Source of the DNA: Oscillibacter valericigenes
Lineage (GTDB): Bacteria > Bacillota > Clostridia > Oscillospirales > Oscillospiraceae
Assembly: GCF_021531915.1 (NCBI RefSeq)
Contig: NZ_JAFBIV010000020.1
Location: forward strand, 1 to 37,334
DNA: 37,334 nucleotides
Direction: 5' to 3'
In this document: positions 1-7,582 of the stretch, piece by piece
How positions within the stretch are numbered: the stretch's first letter is position 1
How the letters are laid out: every line of letters begins with the position of its first letter
Made by a program: the position numbers and the translations under genes
Notes under the pieces: generated by a model
Databases searched by the model: none
Told to the model about the DNA's origin: nothing
The model's input: only the letters and a program-made list of their open reading frames with translations

Positions 1-1
1 G

Positions 2-679
2 AAGTTCTACGGCGTGTCCACGGACTATCTGCTGGGCATGACAGAAACAAAAAATCACCCAGACACAGAGCTGGACGCTCTGCATCTGAGTGATGGTGCC
101 ATAGAAGTATTACAGGCGGGAAAGTTCAATCACCGACTGCTGTCGGAAATGCTGTGCCACAGGGATTTCCAGCGTATGATGTTAGATGCGGAAATCTATG
201 TGGACCGGATCGCAGATATGCGGATCAACGATATGAACGCCATGCTGGAAGCAGTTCGGAAGATGGCCCTGATGAAGCAGGACGGGCAGGACGATCTTTC
301 CACCCGGACATTGGAACTGGCCCAGGTGCGGGAGGATGACTATTTCGGTCATGTGCTTGCCGATGATCTGAAAGCGATCCTCCGCGACATTCGTGAGAAG
401 CACAGCACCGACACCACAACGGCAGATACGCCCTCCATTGCGGAGGAAGTGCAGGCCCAGTTGAAGGATGCCATGAACTTTGAGGGCAGCGACGTCGAGA
501 AACAGGCGAGGATCTACCTTGCAACATTCGGCATTGACTACGACGCCATTACCAAGGAGCAATTTGTAAATATCATTGATGTTTTGAAGCTGTCCAAGTA
601 CATGAAAAGCTCAACCAACCAGCGTGGTAAGGCGAGGGCATACCAGCCGCATGGAAAAGGAAAACGGAAACGCAAATAA
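2..679 (+). CDS. HTH (XRE-type) regulator, 5'-truncated by window edge
   Basis: The frame is open from the first bases of the window. A GTG at 14 is only an internal valine: the residues before and after it (KFYGVSTDYLLGMTE) are the typical last helix of a Cro/C1-type HTH domain, so the DNA-binding domain begins outside the window. About 200 residues follow, rich in charged helices, with no recognised domain, ending in a very basic tail (GKGKRKRK). Known for the family: XRE proteins bind operator DNA and are often found in conjugative elements and prophages. Inference: this could be the cargo or edge of an integrated element, but no other element gene is visible here. The gene stops 5 bp before a strong terminator. 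Confidence is high for an XRE-type end and low for any precise role. Confidence 0.75.
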   Translation, partial: KFYGVSTDYLLGMTETKNHPDTELDALHLSDGAIEVLQAGKFNHRLLSEMLCHRDFQRMMLDAEIYVDRIADMRINDMNAMLEAVRKMALMKQDGQDDLSTRTLELAQVREDDYFGHVLADDLKAILRDIREKHSTDTTTADTPSIAEEVQAQLKDAMNFEGSDVEKQARIYLATFGIDYDAITKEQFVNIIDVLKLSKYMKSSTNQRGKARAYQPHGKGKRKRK

Positions 680-684
680 GCAGA

Positions 685-731
685 AAAACACGCCATACTC
701 AGCCTTTGAAGCTGAATATGGCGTGTTTTTT
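685..731 (+). terminator. Rho-independent terminator after the HTH gene
   Basis: The arm at 685-703 pairs with 711-729 (AACACGCCATA / TATGGCGTGTT core) around a 7-nt loop, and the second arm runs into a T tract. It lies 5 bp after the HTH stop codon. Confidence 0.85.
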
Positions 732-820
732 CGTTGACCAATCCTGTCTGACAGATGCTCATTTCGTGTTATTGGGCTAACACTGTTTTATGAACACCTG
801 CCATTTTCGGGCGTTCTTTT

Positions 821-1918
821 TTACTGGGTCAGCAGTACCAGGTTCACGTCGGAGATGAAGTTCTGCACGCTGTACACCACGGCGATATCGCCGATGCCGT
901 TTTCCGTCGCGTAGGCGGAGACCGGAGCCCGGTAATACCGCAGGTCCAGCAGGTGGACCTCAGAAAACCGCTGGGCCAGGAAGGGCGCCAGAGCGTCGGA
1001 ATAGCTGTCCCGTACCAGCAGCAGCTTGCTGCCGTCCGTCACTTGCTCATTTTTGATGACGCACAAAGGCTGGTTTCCGCCCAGGAAGGAAGAATACTTG
1101 TCCTTCTTCTCAAGGTACGTTCGATCGTACAGGGCAGCGAGTTCTTCCTTCCCCGTCCGTAAGGAGGTGACTGTCAGCCCCTCCTCTTCCACCCAGAATT
1201 CCATGGTATCTGGCTCCAGCCAGTGGATGCCGGACTGGGAGTACAAGGTGCCGTTGAAGCTGTCAGAGACGGTTTCCGGTGTAAAGTCATCTTCCTTTAA
1301 TGGTTCCTCGCCCAGGGATTCCAGCAGGGTATTGGCCCCGTAAAAAGCCCCCAGAGTGGTCCAGTGGTGGTCTGTGCGGTAGAAGATGGGTTCATCGGCG
1401 TGGGCCACCAGAGCGCTCTGAAAGTCCACCTGGCTCTGAGCCAGCAGAGCCGTCTGGTCCCAACTGTCCGCTCCGGCAGGAATCTTCTCCTTCCAGATCT
1501 CCGCCGCTGATGGAATCAGGCCCAGGACTACATTGGCATCGGTCTTTCCCGCCAGACGGTCCACATAGCTGAGATTCTTGTCCACGGCCCCTACCGCCGG
1601 GGTCTCCACCTTGGAGATCAGGGTGTCGCCGCAGAGATAGATGCCGTTGAATTCCCGCTTGCCCAGCAGCTGCTCCATCCGGGCTTTCAGGCCAGTCCAA
1701 CCGTCCCGCAGGGGGAACTGGTCCGCAAAGTATTCCTCCACGGCATCGGTGTACTTGCCGCTCACCAGAGCGGACCAGGAGAACTCCGGTGCCTGGGCCA
1801 ACATGCGGTTCTCCGTTTCGGACTGGGCCCGGTCCGGCAATAAGACGTGCCATACCAGCAGTCCCGCCAGGAACAGACAGAAAAACGCCGTCAGGAAACG
1901 GCTGTATGCTTTTGTCAT
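821..1918 (-). CDS. AlgJ-like DHHW family protein (SGNH-type acetyltransferase partner)
   Basis: The 365-residue product has an N-terminal membrane anchor (about residues 8-27) and an extracellular domain. Residues 183-186 (DHHW, in RTDHHWTTLGA) give the family its name and resemble the Asp-His catalytic pair of AlgJ/AlgX SGNH-like enzymes. A candidate nucleophile serine is in LLVRDSYSD near residue 303. Known: AlgJ-type proteins act outside the membrane with an MBOAT protein to O-acetylate a polysaccharide. Here the MBOAT gene ends 13 bp upstream on the same strand, so the two are almost certainly one operon. Inference: they O-acylate a surface polymer or exopolysaccharide; the substrate is not visible. 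The start is the ATG at 1918, preceded by GGAGGCGGC. Confidence 0.85.
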   Translation of the reverse strand: MTKAYSRFLTAFFCLFLAGLLVWHVLLPDRAQSETENRMLAQAPEFSWSALVSGKYTDAVEEYFADQFPLRDGWTGLKARMEQLLGKREFNGIYLCGDTLISKVETPAVGAVDKNLSYVDRLAGKTDANVVLGLIPSAAEIWKEKIPAGADSWDQTALLAQSQVDFQSALVAHADEPIFYRTDHHWTTLGAFYGANTLLESLGEEPLKEDDFTPETVSDSFNGTLYSQSGIHWLEPDTMEFWVEEEGLTVTSLRTGKEELAALYDRTYLEKKDKYSSFLGGNQPLCVIKNEQVTDGSKLLLVRDSYSDALAPFLAQRFSEVHLLDLRYYRAPVSAYATENGIGDIAVVYSVQNFISDVNLVLLTQ

Positions 1919-1931
1919 GATGCCGCCTCCT

Positions 1932-3326
1932 TTAAAATCTGAAATACAGGAAGGGATTGTAGCTGCCGTCCACCAGATAAGCGGTACAGATCAGTAGGGA
2001 CAGGGCCATCAATACGGGCGTCAGGACCTTTTTGGCCTTCTCCGGCAGACAGGCCCAGCCCCGGACACCCAGGGTCGTGGACGCCACAATCAAAATGCCA
2101 AAGGTGATGGCATAGCTGCGGAGGGTGTAGCCGTCCAGGGCGCTCCACAGAGGTGCGCCGCCGAAGCAGGCGGCCAGATAGGCCCCACAGACGGGCAGGT
2201 CCTCCATGGCAAAGATGCCCCAGCCCACGAACACCACGATCAGGGTGTACAGGTGCTTCAGTGCCGCCGGGGTCTTATCCAGGACATTCCGCAGCACGTA
2301 TTTCTCCAGGATCAGCCACGCGGCGAAGTACAATCCCCAGAGGATGAAGTTCCAGCTGGCGCCGTGCCAGAAACCGGTACAGAACCAGACGATCAGGATA
2401 TTCCGCAGAGTCTTGACCGTGCCGCCCCGATTACCCCCCAGGGGAATATACAGATACTCCCGGAACCAGGAAGTCAAAGACATATGCCACCGCCGCCAGA
2501 ATTCGGAAACAGAGGTGGACAAATAGGGGTGGTCAAAGTTCTCGTTAAACCGGAAGCCAAAGATCTGGCCCAGGCCGATGGCCATGTCGGAGTAACCGGA
2601 AAAGTCAAAGTAGATCTGAAAACCAAAGGCCAGCAGACCCATCCAGCCCCCCGCCGCCGTCAAAGTACCAGCTCCCTGGGCTGCCAACTGGGCGTCCCAC
2701 AACGCGCCGATGGAATTGGCCAGCAGCACCTTTTTGGCAAGGCCCACGCAGAACCGGCGGGCGCCCAGGGCAAAATTCTCTGTACTGTGGACCCGGTGAT
2801 TCAGGTCCTCAGCCACGGTCTTGTACTTGACGATGGGACCGGCGATCAGCTGCGGAAACATGGTGACAAAAGCGCCGAAGCTGATGATATTCCGTTGGAC
2901 CGGAGCATCCTTACGGTAAACGTCAATGGTGTAGCTCATAGTCTGGAAGGTAAAGAAGGAGATTCCAATGGGCAGCGGGATGCCCAACTGGGGCACCGTG
3001 ATCCCCGGGATCAGGGACAGATTCGCCGCCAGGAAGTCCCAATACTTGAAAAAGCCAAGAAGCAGCAGGTTGAAGATGACTGACTGCGCCACGAACCACC
3101 GGGCCTTTTTGTCGTTATCCCGGTACTTCTCCACCAGCAGACCGTGGGTATAGTCAATGAGGATGGAGAGGAACATGATGGTGATATAGACTGGCTCGCC
3201 CCAGCCGTAGAAGAACAGGCTCACCAGCAGCAGCGTCAGATTCCGCCAGCGCAGGGACGTTAGGAAATAAGCCGCCAGTGTCAGCGGCAGATAGGCAAAT
3301 AAAAATGTCAAACTGCTGAAGATCAA
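1932..3326 (-). CDS. MBOAT family O-acyltransferase (AlgI/DltB-like)
   Basis: This is a polytopic membrane protein of about 464 residues with the classic AlgI/DltB pattern: an N-terminal IFSSLTFLFAYLPL segment, LPIGISFFTFQ, then FSGYSDMAIGLGQIFGF, the HPY...SVSEFWRRWHMSL block and the catalytic-histidine region WFCTGFWHGASWNFILWG. The family moves an acyl group across the membrane to a secreted acceptor, usually a polysaccharide or teichoic acid. The start chosen is the TTG at 3326: it lies 8 nt after GGAGG and gives the usual family N terminus. An upstream TTG at 3356 is in frame but has no ribosome-binding site and adds an atypical leader. The AlgJ-like gene follows after 13 bp. A LexA-like box lies 40 bp upstream of the start, just after the terminator of the DUF4358 gene. 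Confidence 0.93.
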   Translation of the reverse strand: MIFSSLTFLFAYLPLTLAAYFLTSLRWRNLTLLLVSLFFYGWGEPVYITIMFLSILIDYTHGLLVEKYRDNDKKARWFVAQSVIFNLLLLGFFKYWDFLAANLSLIPGITVPQLGIPLPIGISFFTFQTMSYTIDVYRKDAPVQRNIISFGAFVTMFPQLIAGPIVKYKTVAEDLNHRVHSTENFALGARRFCVGLAKKVLLANSIGALWDAQLAAQGAGTLTAAGGWMGLLAFGFQIYFDFSGYSDMAIGLGQIFGFRFNENFDHPYLSTSVSEFWRRWHMSLTSWFREYLYIPLGGNRGGTVKTLRNILIVWFCTGFWHGASWNFILWGLYFAAWLILEKYVLRNVLDKTPAALKHLYTLIVVFVGWGIFAMEDLPVCGAYLAACFGGAPLWSALDGYTLRSYAITFGILIVASTTLGVRGWACLPEKAKKVLTPVLMALSLLICTAYLVDGSYNPFLYFRF

Positions 3327-3366
3327 AGGTCTATCCTCCCTGCTCTGGGATATCAATCCCGTCTAT

Positions 3367-3380
3367 CGAACATGCGTTCA
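3367..3380. promoter_or_regulatory. LexA-like SOS box candidate upstream of the MBOAT operon
   Basis: The 14-mer CGAACATGCGTTCA matches the Gram-positive SOS consensus CGAACNNNNGTTCG at nine of ten defined bases. It sits between the upstream terminator and the MBOAT start. A weak minus-strand -35-like TTGAAC overlaps it. One such match could occur by chance in a window of this size. Confidence 0.4.
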
Positions 3381-3383
3381 AAC

Positions 3384-3417
3384 AGAGAAAAACAGCCGCA
3401 GGGTCTCTGCGGCTGTT
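3384..3417 (-). terminator. Rho-independent terminator after the DUF4358 gene
   Basis: The 11-bp perfect stem AACAGCCGCAG / CTGCGGCTGTT (3391-3401 with 3407-3417) has a 5-nt loop and is followed on the minus strand by TTTTTCTC. It separates the DUF4358 gene from the MBOAT operon. Confidence 0.85.
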
Positions 3418-3431
3418 CCGCTGAATGTCTA

Positions 3432-3914
3432 TTACTGGAACAGAGCGGTGAAGCTCTCCGCGATCTCGTCCTGGTGCTCGGCGGAGGCGATCATGGCCAC
3501 ATACGTTCCCTGCTGGATGACGATGCCGCGCCCCCAGGCCTCCATGGACTCGGGATACCAAGCGCCGCCCTCGGCCTGGGTGGTGATGCGGTCCTGCAGC
3601 AGCGCCGCCGCCAGAGCCGCGTCATCCTCCGTCTCGCACTCCATAAACACCATCTCGTTGACCACAGAGCTCATCATGGGCATCTTGGCAATGAACTGCT
3701 TCGCGGCGATATCGCCCAGGCCGGGGTAATAGGCCTCCAGCATTTCACCCTCGATGTCCACCATATAACCCTCATTCCATTTGTAGGTCTCCTGGAGCGT
3801 ATCCCAGTAGGCCTGGAGATCCACCTGGGTCGTCTCCTGCTTTCCGCTATTACCGCCGCAGGCGCTCAGCATCAGCATCAAACCTGCCAGCAGCAGGACC
3901 ATTGTCTTTTTCAT
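3432..3914 (-). CDS. DUF4358 domain lipoprotein
   Basis: The 160-residue protein has a clear lipoprotein signal peptide (MKKTMVLLLAGLMLMLSAC, lipobox LSAC, lipidated Cys at residue 19) and a short Gly/Ser/Gln linker. The soluble domain matches DUF4358 in pattern (YMVDIEGEMLEAYYPGL, AALLQDRI, YVAMIAS near the end). DUF4358 lipoproteins have no assigned biochemical role; in Clostridia they often sit next to MBOAT/AlgJ-like pairs, as here. Inference: an envelope accessory of the O-acylation system. The start ATG follows AAGGAGAATGGT. The gene ends at its own terminator, so its transcript is largely separate from the MBOAT operon. Confidence 0.85.
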   Translation of the reverse strand: MKKTMVLLLAGLMLMLSACGGNSGKQETTQVDLQAYWDTLQETYKWNEGYMVDIEGEMLEAYYPGLGDIAAKQFIAKMPMMSSVVNEMVFMECETEDDAALAAALLQDRITTQAEGGAWYPESMEAWGRGIVIQQGTYVAMIASAEHQDEIAESFTALFQ

Positions 3915-4031
3915 ACCATTCTCCTTATCCTGTTTGATCCATGTCTATGACGGAGCAACTCACAAAAAAGTTTCCGTTCTTTTCTCATTATTTCCCGTTC
4001 CGGAAAAGTTAACAGAAATTTTTCCCCTCGC

Positions 4032-4060
4032 TTGCATTTATACAGGATTCGCGGTATGAT
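4032..4060 (+). promoter_or_regulatory. SigA-type promoter of the threonine aldolase-like gene
   Basis: A -35 TTGCAT (4032-4037), a 17-bp spacer and a -10 TATGAT (4055-4060) lie 44 bp before the start codon. The flanking 3915-4104 region holds nothing else recognised. Confidence 0.65.
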
Positions 4061-4104
4061 TTCAACAACAAATTTGTTACATTTCAGAAAGCAGGTAAAT
4101 TTTT

Positions 4105-5130
4105 ATGTACAGCTTCCGTAATGATTACAGCGAAGGTGCCCATCCCAAGGTTCTCCAGGCCCTGGCGGACACCAATCTGGTCCAGACTGTGGGCTACGGC
4201 ACGGACCCTCTCTGTGAGACTGCCCGGGATACCGTCCGCCGCCTGTGCAACGCCCCCCAGGCCGACGTTCATTTCCTGGTAGGCGGCACCCAGACCAACC
4301 TCCTGGTCATTGAATCCATGCTGCGGCCCTATGAGGCGGTCATCGGCGCCCATACCTCCCACATCAATACCCACGAGACCGGTGCCATCGAGGCCACCGG
4401 CCACAAGGTCTGCTCTATCTACGCCCCTGACGGCAAGCTGACCCCCGCCCTGGTGGAGACGGTCCTGGCAGAACACAACGGCACGGAGCACATGGTGGCC
4501 CCCAAAATGGTGTACGTCTCTGACACCACGGAGATCGGCACCATCTACACCAAGGCCGAGCTGACCGCCCTGCGGGCGTGCTGCGACGCCCACGGCCTGT
4601 TCCTGTTCCTGGACGGTGCGCGGCTGGGCTCTGCCCTCACCTCCCCGGACAACGACCTGACCCTGCCGGACCTGGCAGCCCTGACGGATGCCTTCTACAT
4701 CGGCGGCACCAAGAACGGCGCCCTCTTCGGTGAGGCCCTGGTGATGAACGCCCCCAACGATCACTTCCGCTGGCACATGAAGCAGCGCGGCGGCATGCTG
4801 GCCAAGGGCCGCCTGCTGGGCGTCCAGTTCCAGGCCCTGCTGGAGGACGGCCTCTACTTTGACATGGCCCGCCACGCCAATGACATGGCCTTCCGCCTGC
4901 GGGACGGCGTAGCCGCCCTGGGCTATCCCTTCCCTGTCCCCTCTCCCTCCAACCAGCAGTTCCCGGTGCTGCCCAACACGGTGATGGAGCAGCTGCGGTC
5001 CATGGGCTATGAGTTCGAGATCGACCGCCCCACGGACCCGGATCACACCATCGTCCGGTTTGTCACCAGCTGGGCCACCCCGGAGAGCGCCATTGACCAG
5101 TTCCTGAAGGACCTGGCAGCCTGCAAGTGA
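4105..5130 (+). CDS. Low-specificity threonine aldolase / beta-eliminating lyase family (PLP enzyme)
   Basis: The 341-residue PLP enzyme has a type I aminotransferase fold. The pattern fits the threonine aldolase family: FRNDYSEGAHPKVLQAL at the start, HINTHETGAIEA near residues 86-97, FLDGARLGSAL with the PLP-contacting Asp at residue 170, and YIGGTKNGALFGE with the Schiff-base Lys at residue 203. Known: the family cleaves L-threonine or L-allo-threonine to glycine and acetaldehyde; related members act on other beta-hydroxy amino acids. It is a single-gene unit with its own promoter and terminator. The ribosome-binding site (AGCAGGT) is weak. Substrate specificity cannot be read from the sequence. 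Confidence 0.88.
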   Translation: MYSFRNDYSEGAHPKVLQALADTNLVQTVGYGTDPLCETARDTVRRLCNAPQADVHFLVGGTQTNLLVIESMLRPYEAVIGAHTSHINTHETGAIEATGHKVCSIYAPDGKLTPALVETVLAEHNGTEHMVAPKMVYVSDTTEIGTIYTKAELTALRACCDAHGLFLFLDGARLGSALTSPDNDLTLPDLAALTDAFYIGGTKNGALFGEALVMNAPNDHFRWHMKQRGGMLAKGRLLGVQFQALLEDGLYFDMARHANDMAFRLRDGVAALGYPFPVPSPSNQQFPVLPNTVMEQLRSMGYEFEIDRPTDPDHTIVRFVTSWATPESAIDQFLKDLAACK

Positions 5131-5143
5131 TCTGACACCACAT

Positions 5144-5172
5144 AAAAGAGACGGCTTCGGCCGTCTCTTTTT
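5144..5172 (+). terminator. Rho-independent terminator after the aldolase gene
   Basis: The 12-bp stem AAAAGAGACGGC / GCCGTCTCTTTT closes a TTCG tetraloop (5144-5171) and is followed by further T residues. Confidence 0.9.
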
Positions 5173-5214
5173 ACATCATACAGGGTCCTTCCTTTTCTCA
5201 TATTTGAGGTCTTT

Positions 5215-5285
5215 CGAAAATTTGTTCGATTTCTTCTTGACAGAAACGTTTGTTCGAGTTATGATGATATCAGAACAAAAGTTCG
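5215..5285 (+). promoter_or_regulatory. Promoter with three LexA (SOS) boxes
   Basis: The promoter is TTGACA (5237-5242), a 17-bp spacer and TATGAT (5260-5265). Three LexA/DinR-type boxes are phased on it. Box 1 is CGAAAATTTGTTCG (5215-5228), upstream of -35. Box 2 is GAAACGTTTGTTCG (5243-5256), inside the spacer. Box 3 is AGAACAAAAGTTCG (5272-5285), just downstream of -10. Box 3 has an intact GAAC-N4-GTTC core; boxes 1 and 2 deviate from CGAACNNNNGTTCG at one and two defined positions. The box starts are 28 and 29 bp apart. The ribosome-binding site AAGGAGG (5289-5295) follows. Inference: the operon 5304-7582 is repressed by LexA and induced by DNA damage. Confidence 0.75.
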
Positions 5286-5303
5286 ATTAAGGAGGAAACA
5301 AGG

Positions 5304-5432
5304 ATGACTGGTTGGAGCTTCTTTTTTATTCTGGTGGGCGTGGCCTTTTTGACCTATCAGCTGTTCCGCATCATTGACGCGATTGAGCGCCCCGCACGCC
5401 GGACCTCCCACCGGCGCGCCATGGCCCGCTGA
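5304..5432 (+). CDS. Small single-span membrane protein, first gene of the LexA-box operon
   Basis: The ATG at 5304 follows a near-perfect AAGGAGG at 8 nt and opens 42 codons. The product has one hydrophobic segment (about residues 4-20, WSFFFILVGVAFLTYQL), then an amphipathic stretch (FRIIDAIERPARR) and a basic tail. I do not recognise a named family. It is the first product of a promoter with three LexA-type boxes. Known: several small single-span membrane proteins in other bacteria (for example SidA in Caulobacter and the larger YneA in Bacillus) are SOS-induced division inhibitors. Inference only: this could play such a role, or be a leader that couples translation to the radical SAM gene, whose start is 10 bp after its stop and lacks a clear ribosome-binding site. 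Confidence 0.7.
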   Translation: MTGWSFFFILVGVAFLTYQLFRIIDAIERPARRTSHRRAMAR

Positions 5433-5442
5433 GCTCTATGTT

Positions 5443-6714
5443 ATGGATGTCCTGGAAAAGCTGACGATTCTGACGGATGCCGCCAAATATGACGCCGCCT
5501 GTACCTCCAGCGGAGGGACCCGCACGTCCAAAAAGGGATACATCGGCAACACCTCGTCCTCTGTGGCCGGGTGTTGCCACTCATTTTCCGCGGACGGACG
5601 GTGCGTGACCCTGCTGAAGGTGCTGATGACCAACTGCTGTGTCTATGACTGCAAATACTGCGTCAACCGCCGCAGCAACGATACCCGCCGGGCGGCGTTT
5701 ACCCCGGAGGAGCTGGCGGACCTGACCATCAATTTCTACCGACGGAATTATATTGAGGGCCTCTTCCTCTCCTCCGGCGTTCTCCGGAATCCGGACTATA
5801 CCACGGAGCAGATGATCCGGGCCCTGCGCATCCTGCGGGAAACCCACCGTTTCAACGGCTATATCCACGCCAAGGCCATTCCCGGCACCTCCCCGGAGTT
5901 GGTGGAGCAGCTGGGACTGCTGGCGGACCGTCTGAGCGTCAATATTGAGCTGCCCTCTGAAGTTGGGCTCCGGACTCTGGCTCCGGACAAAAGTAAGCAG
6001 GCCATCCTGGCCCCCATGCGGCAGATCCAGACCCGGAACCAGCAGAACAAGGAGGAGCTGGTAAAATACCGCCATGCGCCCAAATTCGCTCCGGCGGGCC
6101 AGAGCACTCAGCTGATCGTGGGCGCCACCCCGGACTCCGACCTCCACATTCTCCGTCTGACCCAGGGACTCTACGATAAGTACCGCCTGAAACGGGTGTT
6201 CTATTCCGCCTACGTACCGGTGGTGGAGCATGCTCTCCTGCCCGCCAAGGATGTAAAACCGCCTCTCCTGCGGGAGCACCGGCTGTATCAGGCAGACTGG
6301 CTTCTTCGGTTTTACGGCTTCCGGGCAGAAGAGCTTTTAGACGACCGTCACCCGGACTTTGACCCTAGGGTAGACCCTAAGTGCAGCTGGGCCCTGAACC
6401 ATCTGGACTTCTTCCCCGTGGAGGTCAACACAGCGGACTATGAGGCGCTGCTGCGGGTTCCCGGCATCGGCGTCACTTCTGCCCGCCGAATCCTGACCGC
6501 CCGCCGGGTGGGGCGGGTCCATCTGGAGGACCTCCGCCGTATGGGCGTGGTCATGAAGCGAGCCCAGTATTTTCTCACTGCCTCTGGAAAGATGCCGGAC
6601 GGCCTGCGGTTCACCCCTGACAGCCTGTTGCGCAGTCTGATCGCCGCGGAGCAGCCTCTGCTGCCCCAGCAGGAAATGGTCCAGCTGTCTCTCTTCGACA
6701 GCGCCGGTGCATGA
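5443..6714 (+). CDS. Putative DNA modification/repair radical SAM protein (TIGR03916 type)
   Basis: The 423-residue protein carries a radical SAM signature CxxxCxxC at Cys66, Cys70 and Cys73 (CVYDCKYC), which would hold a [4Fe-4S] cluster that cleaves S-adenosylmethionine. The N terminus (MDVLEKLTILTDAAKYDAAC) and the Cys-rich stretch at 44-54 are typical of this family. Near the C terminus, LLRVPGIGVTSARRIL is a helix-hairpin-helix DNA-binding motif. Known: members are nearly always paired with a DUF4130 protein or a uracil-DNA glycosylase fusion and are suspected, not proven, to act in DNA repair or modification. Here the DUF4130 partner follows after 10 bp. The start at 5443 is chosen on family N terminus; it has no good ribosome-binding site, suggesting coupling to the 42-residue gene. 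Confidence 0.9.
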   Translation: MDVLEKLTILTDAAKYDAACTSSGGTRTSKKGYIGNTSSSVAGCCHSFSADGRCVTLLKVLMTNCCVYDCKYCVNRRSNDTRRAAFTPEELADLTINFYRRNYIEGLFLSSGVLRNPDYTTEQMIRALRILRETHRFNGYIHAKAIPGTSPELVEQLGLLADRLSVNIELPSEVGLRTLAPDKSKQAILAPMRQIQTRNQQNKEELVKYRHAPKFAPAGQSTQLIVGATPDSDLHILRLTQGLYDKYRLKRVFYSAYVPVVEHALLPAKDVKPPLLREHRLYQADWLLRFYGFRAEELLDDRHPDFDPRVDPKCSWALNHLDFFPVEVNTADYEALLRVPGIGVTSARRILTARRVGRVHLEDLRRMGVVMKRAQYFLTASGKMPDGLRFTPDSLLRSLIAAEQPLLPQQEMVQLSLFDSAGA

Positions 6715-6724
6715 GGACTTTTTT

Positions 6725-7582
6725 ATGACAGAAATGGTCTATTATTACGACGGTTCCTTCGAGGGATTTCTATGCTGCATCTTTGACAGCTATGTCAACA
6801 AAGAAATCCCCACAACCATCTGTCCCGATGAGTACGCTACACCCACACTGTTTGCCACCCGGAGTATCGTCACAGACCAGAATCATGCAAACCGTGTATT
6901 CAGAAAGATTGTAAAGTGTTCTCCCTATGCAGCTGAGCTTCTGCACAAGGGCTTTTTGACCTGTCTTCCGGAAAAGGAACTGTACCTTTACCGACTGGTG
7001 GCAAAGCTCCTGAAAGAGGGGCCTGGCTTTCTCAGGAACTTTTCAGACGAGACTCTCTACCCTGTCATCACCGCGGTCCGCCATCTCAATGGCGAGGCCC
7101 ACCTGCTGAAGGGATTTGTCCGGTTTTCTGAACTGGGAGGCGTACTGGGCAGCGAGATCGAACCCAAAAACCGTGTCCTTCCCATTTTGCGTGGTCATTT
7201 TTGCGCCCGCTACCGGGATGAAATATTTTTCATCTACGACCGCACTCACAAGGAGGCGCTGTTCTACGCCGCCGGGAAGGCGGTTATCCGGCCGCTGGAG
7301 TCCTTTCAAATGGCCCCTCCCGACGAAACGGAGGCCAACTACCGCATTCTGTGGAAGCGGTTTTACGACACCATCGCCATCAAGGAGCGGTACAATCCAA
7401 AATGCCGCAGGACCAATATGCCGAAGCGCTACTGGAATACCATGACCGAATTCCAGGACGAATCCTATTTCAAGCCTCAAAGCTCTCCCGCAGCCGTGCC
7501 AGCCCCCGGCGCTCCAGCCGGGATATCTGCACCTGGGACACCCCCAGCACCCGGGCCGTCCGCTCCTGGGTCAGTCCCTTGA
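6725..7582 (+). CDS. DUF4130 / TIGR03915 family DNA metabolism protein with extended C terminus
   Basis: The 285-residue product starts MTEMVYYYDGSFEGFLCCIF, typical of the DUF4130 family, and keeps its later landmarks (ILRGHFCARYRDEIFFIYDRTH, KRFYDTIAIKERYNPKCRRTNMPKRYW). The family is the obligate partner of the preceding radical SAM protein; its biochemical role is unknown but it is linked to the uracil-DNA glycosylase world. The start ATG at 6725 follows GAGGAC. The last 37 or so residues are Pro/Ala/Gly-rich and are simply the antisense reading of the sigF 3' end, with which the gene overlaps by 113 bp. The family normally ends near the TEFQ region, so a lost stop codon or a late frameshift is likely. 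Confidence 0.88.
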   Translation: MTEMVYYYDGSFEGFLCCIFDSYVNKEIPTTICPDEYATPTLFATRSIVTDQNHANRVFRKIVKCSPYAAELLHKGFLTCLPEKELYLYRLVAKLLKEGPGFLRNFSDETLYPVITAVRHLNGEAHLLKGFVRFSELGGVLGSEIEPKNRVLPILRGHFCARYRDEIFFIYDRTHKEALFYAAGKAVIRPLESFQMAPPDETEANYRILWKRFYDTIAIKERYNPKCRRTNMPKRYWNTMTEFQDESYFKPQSSPAAVPAPGAPAGISAPGTPPAPGPSAPGSVP

